From NCBI GenBank assembly GCA_021844355.1, contig JAKBTP010000157.1, positions 1 to 8,564 on the forward strand: 8,564 nucleotides of DNA, read 5' to 3'. This DNA comes from a bacterium. GTDB taxonomy: Bacteria > Chloroflexota > Dormibacteria > Aeolococcales > Bog-877. Below, one piece after another: positions 1 to 5,914 of this stretch (position 1 is its first letter; each line of letters starts with the position of its first letter). The notes under the pieces are model-generated. The model did no database searches and was not told where the DNA came from. It worked only from the letters and a program-made list of their open reading frames with translations. The position numbers and the translations under genes were made by a program.

Positions 1-1
1 T

Positions 2-1519
2 TCGGCCCTGGGCCGCCCGGGGCTGCTCTCGTTGACCCGGGCTGCGGGGTTCGGGGCCGCGTCGTCCTCGTGCTCCTATGCGGCGTCGGCGATGGCCAAG
101 TCGCTCTTCGCCAAGGGGGCCGACTTCGTCGCCGCCATGGTGTTCATGTTCGCCTCCACCAACCTGGTGATCGAACTCGGGGTGGTGCTCGCCGTGCTCA
201 TCGGCTGGCAGTTCACGGCCAGCGAGTTCGTTGGGGGGCTGCTCATGATCGCCCTCCTGGCGCTGGTGGCCCGGGTTCTCTTCCCCCGGCAGCTGGTGGA
301 GCGGGCCCGGAGCCGGCTGAACGGGAGCCCGGCCTTAGATGAGGAGGGGGCCACATATGCAGCTCCGCACCCCGCGCCGGACCCCCTGGAGGCCGGCTGG
401 CGGGCCAGGATGCGCACCCGACAGGGGTGGAGCGATGCCGCCGGCTACGCCGCCGCCGACCTGACCATGCTCCGACGCGAGCTGGCAATCGGCTTCCTGG
501 TGGCGGGCTTTCTGGCAGCGCTGGTGCCGAGCTCGGCCTGGCAGGCGCTCTTCCTGACCGGCCACGGCTTCTGGTCATCGCTGGAGAACGCGGTCATCGG
601 CCCCTTCATCGCCATCATCAGCTTCGTCTGCTCGGTGGGCAACGTGCCCCTGGCGGCGGCTCTGTGGAAGGGCGGGATCAGCTTCGGAGGGGTGGTCAGC
701 TTCGTCTTTGCCGACCTGATCAGCATGCCGCTGCTGCTCATCTACCGCCGCTTCTACGGGTGGAGGCTGGCCCTGCGCATGCTGCTGGCTTTCTGGGTGG
801 CGATGTCGGCCTCCGGCCTCATGGTCCAGTACCTCTTCCAGGCGGTGGGGATCCCTCCGCCGGGGCGGCCCACCCAGCTGGTCACCCACGCCTTCGCCAT
901 GAACTACACCAGTGCCCTCGACCTGCTGGCCCTGGTCGCCTTGGCCGCGATCTTCTGGGAGTACCGGCGCCGCCGGGCGGCTGGCGGGAGCGCCGGGTAC
1001 GCCATAGACCCCATCTGCGGCATGCAGGTGGAGATCGCCAACGCCCCGGCGACCCTGGTGCTCCATGGCAGGGCCATCTACTTCTGCTCCGAGCGCTGCC
1101 GTGATCGGATGGCCGATGAGACCAGCTCACCCGCACAGGGAGGAAAGGCAATGCCCGACGCTGTCCCACAGGGAGGAGACGCCCTCCCCACCGTCGACCC
1201 GGTCTGCGGAATGGAGGTGGACCCGCACCACGCGGTGGCCACCCTCACCCATGAAGGCGCCACGTATCACTTCTGTGCGCTGTCGTGCCGGGACCGCTTC
1301 GCCGCGGAGCCAGGCCGCTTCCTGCGGCCCCGGCCAGCTTCGGAGCGCGTGGCTGATCCGGTCTGCGGAATGGAGATCGACGCCGCCACGGCGGCGGCCA
1401 GCTTCCAGCTGGCCGGCCTGACTCACTACTTCTGCTCTGAGGCGTGCAGGGCGGAGTTCCAGCGCAGGTTGGCGGCGGCGGCGGGCCCCTCGGGTTCAGG
1501 CGGCGCGGCGGGAGCATGA
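2..1519 (+). CDS. DUF318/ArsP-like permease with three C-terminal YHS domains (5' partial)
   Basis: The reading frame is open to the left edge, so the true start is upstream; the TTG at 32 is only the first start-like codon inside the window. Numbering from that TTG, hydrophobic spans lie near residues 32-58, 65-83, 150-166, 185-210, 218-237, 247-270 and 291-308. Family-typical blocks are seen at 11-28 (SSSCSYAASAMAKSLFAK) and 198-212 (FVCSVGNVPLAAALW), each with a membrane-embedded Cys (14 and 200). After a basic stretch (311-315), which predicts a cytoplasmic tail, come three YHS domains at about 324-361, 387-431 and 440-480. Each has a DPxCGM opening and a closing FCxxxC pair (Cys 329/352/356, 392/415/419, 445/468/472). 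YHS domains bind heavy metals, and this permease family is linked to metal or metalloid efflux. Overlap with the CsoR gene argues for a metal substrate, probably copper; that is inference. One YHS domain would be more ordinary; three is unusual. Confidence 0.9.
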   Translation, partial: SALGRPGLLSLTRAAGFGAASSSCSYAASAMAKSLFAKGADFVAAMVFMFASTNLVIELGVVLAVLIGWQFTASEFVGGLLMIALLALVARVLFPRQLVERARSRLNGSPALDEEGATYAAPHPAPDPLEAGWRARMRTRQGWSDAAGYAAADLTMLRRELAIGFLVAGFLAALVPSSAWQALFLTGHGFWSSLENAVIGPFIAIISFVCSVGNVPLAAALWKGGISFGGVVSFVFADLISMPLLLIYRRFYGWRLALRMLLAFWVAMSASGLMVQYLFQAVGIPPPGRPTQLVTHAFAMNYTSALDLLALVALAAIFWEYRRRRAAGGSAGYAIDPICGMQVEIANAPATLVLHGRAIYFCSERCRDRMADETSSPAQGGKAMPDAVPQGGDALPTVDPVCGMEVDPHHAVATLTHEGATYHFCALSCRDRFAAEPGRFLRPRPASERVADPVCGMEIDAATAAASFQLAGLTHYFCSEACRAEFQRRLAAAAGPSGSGGAAGA

Positions 1520-1821
1520 GCACTGCTCCCGCGGGCACCGGCCGCCGCGGCTCCTACCAAGCGACGAAACCCGAACTCCTCCGGCGCTTTCGCAAGGTGG
1601 AGGGCCAGGTGGCGGGGATCGCCCGCATGGTCGAGGAGGAGCGCTACTGCCCGGAGGTGCTGATCCAGATCCGCTCGGCCACCGCAGCCCTGGACCAGAT
1701 CGGCTACCTGCTCTTGCGCGAGCACCTCGCCCACTGTGTGGCGGACGGGATGAGGCGTGGGGAGGGCGACCAGTACCTGGATGAGGTGATGGAGGTGGTC
1801 AGGGGCTTCTCGCGGCGCTGA
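1516..1821 (+). CDS. csoR: CsoR/FrmR-family metal-sensing transcriptional repressor, Cu(I)-type
   Basis: A 101-residue protein of the all-helical DUF156 (CsoR/RcnR/FrmR) family, which binds operator DNA as a tetramer and releases it on metal binding. The core KxELLRRFRKVEGQVxGIxRM (from about residue 18) is the family's first helix. Cys45, His70 and Cys74 have exactly the 25- and 29-residue spacing of the Cu(I) ligands Cys36, His61 and Cys65 of Mycobacterium tuberculosis CsoR. Tyr44 and Glu90 match its second-shell Tyr35 and Glu81. This separates it from RcnR (Ni/Co), FrmR (formaldehyde) and CstR (persulfide) types. The ATG at 1516 overlaps the permease stop as ATGA, so translational coupling is likely; this start was chosen over an in-frame upstream ATG (1444) because it fits family length. 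It probably represses its own operon, whose promoter lies left of the window. Confidence 0.93.
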   Translation: MSTAPAGTGRRGSYQATKPELLRRFRKVEGQVAGIARMVEEERYCPEVLIQIRSATAALDQIGYLLLREHLAHCVADGMRRGEGDQYLDEVMEVVRGFSRR

Positions 1822-1860
1822 CGGCCGGCGGCGGTCACCGCGATCGGTTGATTCCCGTAG

Positions 1861-2475
1861 ATGGCGCGTTGTTATGGCGCGATGCCTCAGCACCAGCTCC
1901 GGTCGCACCCGCACCGCCTCGGCCTACGCCGTGGCTCCCGGGGCCAGTCGGCCGTCGAGTTCGCCCTGGTGGCCCCCCTCCTCTTCCTGCTCATCTTCGG
2001 GATCGTCGACTTCGGGCGGGCGATGTTCTACCAGAACGAGGTCACCAACGCCGCTCGGGAGGGGGCTCGGATCGCCATCCTGGCCAGCAATCCCTGCAAC
2101 ACGGTGTACGGCAACCCCGCCGGCAACTGCAGCTCCTCCTCGACCCCGGCGGGACCCACGGTGTGTTCCGCCATCGCGGGCAGCGCCACCCTTATCAGCA
2201 ACTGGAGCTGCACCGAGGGGGGCGTGCTGCCGGCGAGCCCCCGGGCGGGCTGGGCCTACGTCGAAGTGGACCAGGCAGCGAATGCGGGAGCAGGGTGCCC
2301 AGGGGCCACAGGTGCCACTGACCCGGCCGCGGTCGCCACGCCCCGGTTGGCCGGCAACCTCCTGATCACCGTGACCATCCGCTACTACTTCCGTCCCATC
2401 ACCCCGATAGTCGGTGCCCTCTTCCCCAGCAGCTTCTACCTCAGCAGTTCCGTCTGCGCCCGTGACGAGTACTGA
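1861..2475 (+). CDS. tadE: TadE-like pseudopilin
   Basis: A 204-residue protein with a short basic N-terminus, then the TadE motif RGQSAVEFALVAPLLFLLIF at residues 27-46, continuing through DFGRAMFYQNEVTNAAREGAR. The Gly28/Gln29 junction with Glu33 at +5 resembles a type IV prepilin cleavage site, as handled by Tad prepilin peptidases. The hydrophobic helix runs about 31-50; the exported remainder has six cysteines (79, 90, 102, 117, 146, 199) that could form disulfides. TadE proteins are minor pilins or assembly factors of Flp/Tad pili and related actinobacterial surface systems. The start is uncertain: ATG 1861 is used, but ATG 1882 (residue 8) is equally possible, and neither has a clear Shine-Dalgarno sequence. 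The gene begins 39 nt after csoR and overlaps the next gene, forming a typical TadE-TadG pair. Confidence 0.85.
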   Translation: MARCYGAMPQHQLRSHPHRLGLRRGSRGQSAVEFALVAPLLFLLIFGIVDFGRAMFYQNEVTNAAREGARIAILASNPCNTVYGNPAGNCSSSSTPAGPTVCSAIAGSATLISNWSCTEGGVLPASPRAGWAYVEVDQAANAGAGCPGATGATDPAAVATPRLAGNLLITVTIRYYFRPITPIVGALFPSSFYLSSSVCARDEY

Positions 2476-4348
2476 CCTGTGGCCGGGGCGCCGGCAGCGC
2501 GGCCAGGCGATGGCCCTCGTGGCCCTTCTGATCTTCTTCGTCGTCCTGGGGGTTGCGGCCCTGGCCATCGATGTGGGCGCCAACTTCGACAACCGCCAGC
2601 AGCTGCAGAGTGTCGCCGACCTCGCCGCCCTGGCCGGGGCCGAGCAGACCGGGGTCAATGCGACCACCATCCTGCCGGACACCCAGACGCTCATCTGGCA
2701 GAACTTGGGGGTGGCGCCCGGGAGCATCGGCTGCGCCGGCTCGCCCTGCACCATCTCCGCTGACGGCTACACCGCGACGGTCATCTACCCCTACACCCCC
2801 TTCAATCCCACGGTGAACGACTATTCGCCGCAGTTGACCGTGGCGGTGAACATCACTCACGTCAATCCAGTCCACGGGTTCGAGGGATTCCTGGGATCCG
2901 GGCCGACGACGATCCGGGTCCACGCCGCCGCCGCGGGGCTTCCCGGAACCCACCAGTTTCCCTTCGCCCTCGCCACCCGCTTTTTGGACCTCACCGGTGG
3001 CGGGAGCATCGCGGCCTACGGGTCGGTGCTGGTGGACCAGTGCTCGGACAGCGGCCAGGGCGACTTCACTGATCATGGGTACAACGGGGGGATTTACTTC
3101 AACGGAGGGACCGGACTCCTGCTGGGGGCGGCCTACACGGCGAAGGGGAGCGGGATGTACTCCAACGCCGAGGCGGCGTTGGTCGCCGACCCTTCGGGAA
3201 GCAGCTGCGCCGGCGGGGCCAACCAGAGCGCCACCGCGGGCCTGACCGGCCTCACCGACCAGGTCCGCTTCAGCTCAACGGCCTCGGGCTACAACTACTT
3301 CTACGGCTTCAACTCCGGACCTGCGAATTGCACCACAGCAGCCGACTCCGGGTGCCAGTCGGACCCGGAGGGGGGCCCGGACTACAGCTGGCAGGATCCC
3401 TCGTGCTGGCAGTCCGGAACTGGGGCCGCGCCGGTGGCATGGACCAGCAGCTACGCCTACCCGAGCACCAGTGGACCGGGCGTGACCATCGCCGGCGCCT
3501 CGCCGGCGGTGACCGTCGCCTGCCCACAGCCCAACACGTCGGTAGCTCCCGAGCCCTACGGCACCATGGAGGGGTCGTTCCCGGTCGCGCGCTTCCCCAA
3601 CTTCCCCGAGTACGCCACCCCGGAGGAGCTGGTGCAGGAGCTGTCGGGGGATCAGGCCGTGCCGGCGGGGGTGCCGGGACAGATCACCCAGGTGACCGGG
3701 ACCCAGCCCTTCCAGAACTCCGGGCAGAACTGGACCTTCCCTGCCGGGGTCTACGTGGTGGACGGGTCCTCCGCCCTACCCGCCATCAAGGGAAGCTTCA
3801 CCTGCGTCAGTAACGGTGGGGGCGACGTGTACCCGAACGGCTGCGTGTTCATCCTGGAGAACGGCGCATCGCTGCAGGTCCAGGGCAGCAAGTCCTCGCT
3901 CAACTGCAGCTACTCTCTCTCCGGGGATGCGGGCTGCAGCTTCTACCTGGCGGACAGCACCACGCCCACCCAGAGCGTCTTCTCGCTCTCCACCTCCGCC
4001 AACGGGACCCTGAGCCCGATCCCCTATCAACCCGACTGCGCATCGGCGCCCTGCCCCGTCTCCAACTTCCCGGTCGTCTACAGCAACGGGACCTCCACCA
4101 CCGGTGCCACCTCGAGCCTGAACCTCTCCGCCGTGGTGTCCATCTCCAACCCCGGGAGCTTCGCCTTCAACGGGACCATCTACGTGCCCCACGGGATCTT
4201 CAGCTCCAACGCCAACGCCGGCTCCTCGTCTGGCCAGGTGATCGCCGACTCGATCCGCCTCCAGGGTGGGAGCGGCAGCTCCAGTGGCGTTGCCTACAAC
4301 GGCAACTCCACCGCCCCCGTGGTGGGCGCCGCCCGGCTCATCGAGTGA
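2462..4348 (+). CDS. TadG-like pilus-assembly/surface protein with large exported domain
   Basis: About 628 residues from the chosen GTG at 2462, which overlaps the upstream TadE-like stop by 14 nt; an in-frame GTG at 2414 would force a 62-nt overlap. Residues 13-60 match the Tad N-terminal (TadG) family: a basic RRQRGQ lead, one hydrophobic helix at about 16-36, then DVGANFDNRQQLQ and ADLAALAGA. Unlike the partner, there is no Glu at +5 after the RG, so prepilin-type cleavage is less certain. The rest (about 570 residues) is predicted to be outside the membrane. It is rich in Gly, Ser, Thr, Asn and Tyr, has many short beta-prone segments, and holds all 14 cysteines, an even number compatible with disulfides. 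The C-terminal part (NGTIYVPHGIF, then GQVIADSIRL) looks beta-rich, possibly a beta-helix; this is inference. No von Willebrand A domain with a MIDAS motif is apparent. The function of the exported region is unknown. Confidence 0.85.
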   Translation: MTSTDLWPGRRQRGQAMALVALLIFFVVLGVAALAIDVGANFDNRQQLQSVADLAALAGAEQTGVNATTILPDTQTLIWQNLGVAPGSIGCAGSPCTISADGYTATVIYPYTPFNPTVNDYSPQLTVAVNITHVNPVHGFEGFLGSGPTTIRVHAAAAGLPGTHQFPFALATRFLDLTGGGSIAAYGSVLVDQCSDSGQGDFTDHGYNGGIYFNGGTGLLLGAAYTAKGSGMYSNAEAALVADPSGSSCAGGANQSATAGLTGLTDQVRFSSTASGYNYFYGFNSGPANCTTAADSGCQSDPEGGPDYSWQDPSCWQSGTGAAPVAWTSSYAYPSTSGPGVTIAGASPAVTVACPQPNTSVAPEPYGTMEGSFPVARFPNFPEYATPEELVQELSGDQAVPAGVPGQITQVTGTQPFQNSGQNWTFPAGVYVVDGSSALPAIKGSFTCVSNGGGDVYPNGCVFILENGASLQVQGSKSSLNCSYSLSGDAGCSFYLADSTTPTQSVFSLSTSANGTLSPIPYQPDCASAPCPVSNFPVVYSNGTSTTGATSSLNLSAVVSISNPGSFAFNGTIYVPHGIFSSNANAGSSSGQVIADSIRLQGGSGSSSGVAYNGNSTAPVVGAARLIE

Positions 4349-4740
4349 GCTTGGAGCAGCGAGAGAGGAAGGTGCCCCGGGGGTGAGGCGGGCTGAGTCT
4401 GGGCGCAAGTCGCGCAGGTGGGGGCCGGTCGCTGGGGGCTAGAGGCCCGGTCGAGCCCCCGATCGAAGCCAGTCTCCGATCAGCCGGACCGGGGACCCGG
4501 GCGGAACACGGGGAGAGCCCAACCCAACTGGAAGCGGCCGGCATTCCTTGAGCCTCCCGAGCTTCGGGCTTTGCCGACCATCTGTCTGGCCTGCCAAGAC
4601 TCGCCGCACGCCGGCACGCGGCGGGATCACCGTGACCCCCGAAAATGCGCCTGGCCGCCACGGGACCGCGGAGAGGTCAAGGGCGGTGTCAGCGGCGCCG
4701 CCTCATCCGTGGGCGCTCGCCTTGCCACGCGGGCGAAGGG
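4349..4740. other. Convergent intergenic region, no credible gene
   Basis: This stretch separates the rightward TadG-like gene from the leftward tRNA-Gln. Several short frames are open across it, but none has a recognisable domain, a ribosome binding site or a consistent coding pattern, and those reaching the right end run through the tRNA. It contains GC-rich inverted repeats: 4434-4440 with 4454-4460, 4556-4560 with 4564-4568 (followed by CTTT), and 4602-4607 with 4618-4623. These may serve as transcription ends for the two converging units. No riboswitch or other structured RNA was recognised. Confidence 0.6.
4434..4460 (+). terminator. Possible terminator hairpin after the TadG-like gene
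   Basis: A perfect 7-bp stem pairs GGGGGCT (4434-4440) with AGCCCCC (4454-4460) across a 13-nt loop, about 86 nt after the TadG-like stop. It sits where a transcript end would be expected in this convergent spacer, but no T-rich tract follows. It is therefore not a textbook intrinsic terminator, and chance pairing in GC-rich DNA is possible. Confidence 0.3.
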
Positions 4741-4812
4741 CTGGGGCGGAAGGATTCGAACCTTCGAATGGGGGATCCAAAGTCCCCTGCCTTACCACTT
4801 GGCGACGCCCCA
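4741..4812 (-). tRNA. tRNA-Gln (anticodon UUG)
   Basis: Read on the minus strand, this folds into a complete 72-nt cloverleaf. The acceptor stem is TGGGGCG with CGCCCCA plus discriminator G. The D arm is GCC/GGC with loop AAGTGGTAA, and the anticodon stem is GGGGA/TCCCC around loop CTTTGGA. The variable loop is CATTC, and the T arm is GAAGG/CCTTC with loop TTCGAAT. The anticodon in the loop is TTG, which decodes CAA (and by wobble CAG). The CCA end is not encoded: the genome continues CCC after the discriminator base, so CCA must be added by nucleotidyltransferase. It lies 70 nt downstream of the hydrolase stop on the same strand. A TAATCT hexamer 10 nt upstream (4823-4828) could be a -10 element, but no good -35 accompanies it. 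Confidence 0.97.
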
Positions 4813-4845
4813 ATTCCAGCTCAGATTAGCGCCCCGGCTCCGTTT

Positions 4846-4860
4846 CGGCCGGACCGGCCG
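4846..4860 (-). repeat. Short GC-rich inverted repeat between hydrolase gene and tRNA
   Basis: CGGCCG (4846-4851) and CGGCCG (4855-4860) are each self-complementary and complement each other across a 3-nt gap, giving a potential 6-bp hairpin 23 nt after the hydrolase stop. It might end the hydrolase transcript or mark a boundary before the tRNA. No T tract follows in the minus direction, so support is weak. Confidence 0.25.
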
Positions 4861-4882
4861 GCCGCGACCTGGGACCCAGCAC

Positions 4883-5806
4883 CTAGCCCGCCGCCAGCTC
4901 CTCCCGAAACCGGTCCACGGCTGCGAGGCAGCCGTCCGGATGGGTGAGCGGCAGCCGGTAGTCGCCGAACATGAGGTGAGTCAGCCGGACCGACGCGTTT
5001 TCGAGTGAGACCTTCTCCAAGAGCCCGACCTCCAGGCTGCGATCGCCGGCCGGCAGCACCAGGTCCACCGGGCAGGCCACATCGGGGAACCAGCTGGCGG
5101 CACGGGCCTCGACCAGGCAGGACACCAGGGTCTCGCGGTAGGCCTCACTCCCCTTGGACTCGTGCCTGTCCCTGGCCACCCGGGAGGGCACGTCGGCGGA
5201 GATGGCCGGCGCGAGCGCCCGCCGGGCTGCCCGCCTTCCGGTTCGAGCCGGAAGCCACCCTCTCAGGGTGGGCACCCGCAGACCGACCCGGCGCAGGTGC
5301 TGATGCGCTGAGGTGGGGTCGGAGTAGATCTGGGGCGAGATCGCCACCAGCGCCCGGACCCGCTCGGGATACCTTGCGGCCAGGCGTAGACCGATGACGC
5401 CGCCGAGCCCGTGGCCCACCACCAGCGCCGGCTCCCTCACCTCCAGGAGGTCCAGCATGCGCGCCAGCGCATCGGCGTGGTCGTCCGGGCCATAGCCGGC
5501 CTCAGACGGCGGTGAGCCACCGAAGCCCAGCAGATCAGGTACCAGCAACGGGCCCGGGGCGGCCAGCTCGTCAAAGGCGGAGCCGAAGTAGCTGGAGGTG
5601 TCTCCCAGGGGGTGGAGCAAGAGCACCGGGCTGGGACCAGAGCCCATGGTCTGGCAGCTGAGATAGGCGTCCTGCGTGAATCGCTCCGGGGCCGACCAGT
5701 TCACCTCCCGCCGCCGCCAGAGCAGCCGAGCGGACCGCGCGGCCACCCCGCCTCCCCCTACCGCCAGGGCGGCCAGGGCGGCACCCCGCCGCCTACCTCC
5801 AGGCAT
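4883..5806 (-). CDS. Alpha/beta-hydrolase-fold protein lacking the nucleophile serine
   Basis: A 307-residue protein with an alpha/beta-hydrolase layout. An oxyanion-loop-like HPLG (His65) follows strand LLL, then DLLGFGGS at 91-98 (the usual D-x-x-G-x-G-x-S block), the elbow VVGHGLGG at 129-136, GDRS with Asp255 after a hydrophobic strand, and LTHP with His289 near the C-terminus. The canonical elbow is G-x-S-x-G; here the central residue is Gly133 (codon GGG at 5408-5410), so the Ser of the triad is absent while acid and base candidates remain. Classical Ser-dependent hydrolysis is therefore not expected; a non-catalytic or altered role is possible. The N-terminus is basic, then weakly hydrophobic (9-22), perhaps membrane-associated. 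The ATG at 5806 has no clear Shine-Dalgarno sequence. It lies 108 nt downstream of the acetoacetyl-CoA synthetase gene on the same strand, so a shared pathway is possible but unproven. The substrate is unknown. Confidence 0.85.
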   Translation of the reverse strand: MPGGRRRGAALAALAVGGGGVAARSARLLWRRREVNWSAPERFTQDAYLSCQTMGSGPSPVLLLHPLGDTSSYFGSAFDELAAPGPLLVPDLLGFGGSPPSEAGYGPDDHADALARMLDLLEVREPALVVGHGLGGVIGLRLAARYPERVRALVAISPQIYSDPTSAHQHLRRVGLRVPTLRGWLPARTGRRAARRALAPAISADVPSRVARDRHESKGSEAYRETLVSCLVEARAASWFPDVACPVDLVLPAGDRSLEVGLLEKVSLENASVRLTHLMFGDYRLPLTHPDGCLAAVDRFREELAAG

Positions 5807-5879
5807 GGGGGAGCCGGCCCGCGGCTACCTGCTCAAGAGGCGAGGTCGGATGTTTGGGGCGCATCTCCCCCGATGATAT

Positions 5880-5900
5880 GGGAAGGCGGCAAGGCTTCCC
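5880..5900 (-). terminator. Hairpin after the acetoacetyl-CoA synthetase gene
   Basis: GGGAAG (5880-5885) and CTTCCC (5895-5900) form a 6-bp stem across a 9-nt loop, 14 nt beyond the synthetase stop. A smaller GCCC/GGGC stem (5903-5906 with 5911-5914) lies between it and the stop. On the minus strand the larger stem is followed by ATATCATC rather than a T run. The pair could attenuate transcription or stabilise the mRNA end before the hydrolase gene. Confidence 0.3.
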
Positions 5901-5914
5901 GCGCCCGACAGGGC

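Noticed and set aside
1444..1515. Upstream in-frame start for the CsoR-family gene
   Set aside because: It would add 24 Gly/Arg-rich residues overlapping the permease tail and is absent from the normal family length; the ATGA overlap start at 1516 is preferred.
1848..1877. A promoter (TTGATT with TTATGG) before the TadE-like gene
   Set aside because: The -35-like box is fair, but the -10 candidate matches the consensus poorly and would require a leaderless start at 1882.
2414..2461. Earlier GTG start for the TadG-like protein
   Set aside because: It adds 16 low-complexity Ser/Ala/Pro residues and a 62-nt overlap with the TadE-like gene; the GTG at 2462 fits the family N-terminus better.
4371..4384. 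A C-rich/G-rich palindromic stretch resembling a CsoR operator
   Set aside because: It lies downstream of the TadG-like gene in a convergent spacer, not before any metal gene, and such runs are common in GC-rich DNA.
4548..4829. A plus-strand open frame ending in a GAEGFEPSNGGSKVPCL-like peptide
   Set aside because: This peptide is the antisense translation of the tRNA-Gln gene, a well-known source of spurious protein annotations. The frame overlapping it at 4418-5008 has the same artefact.
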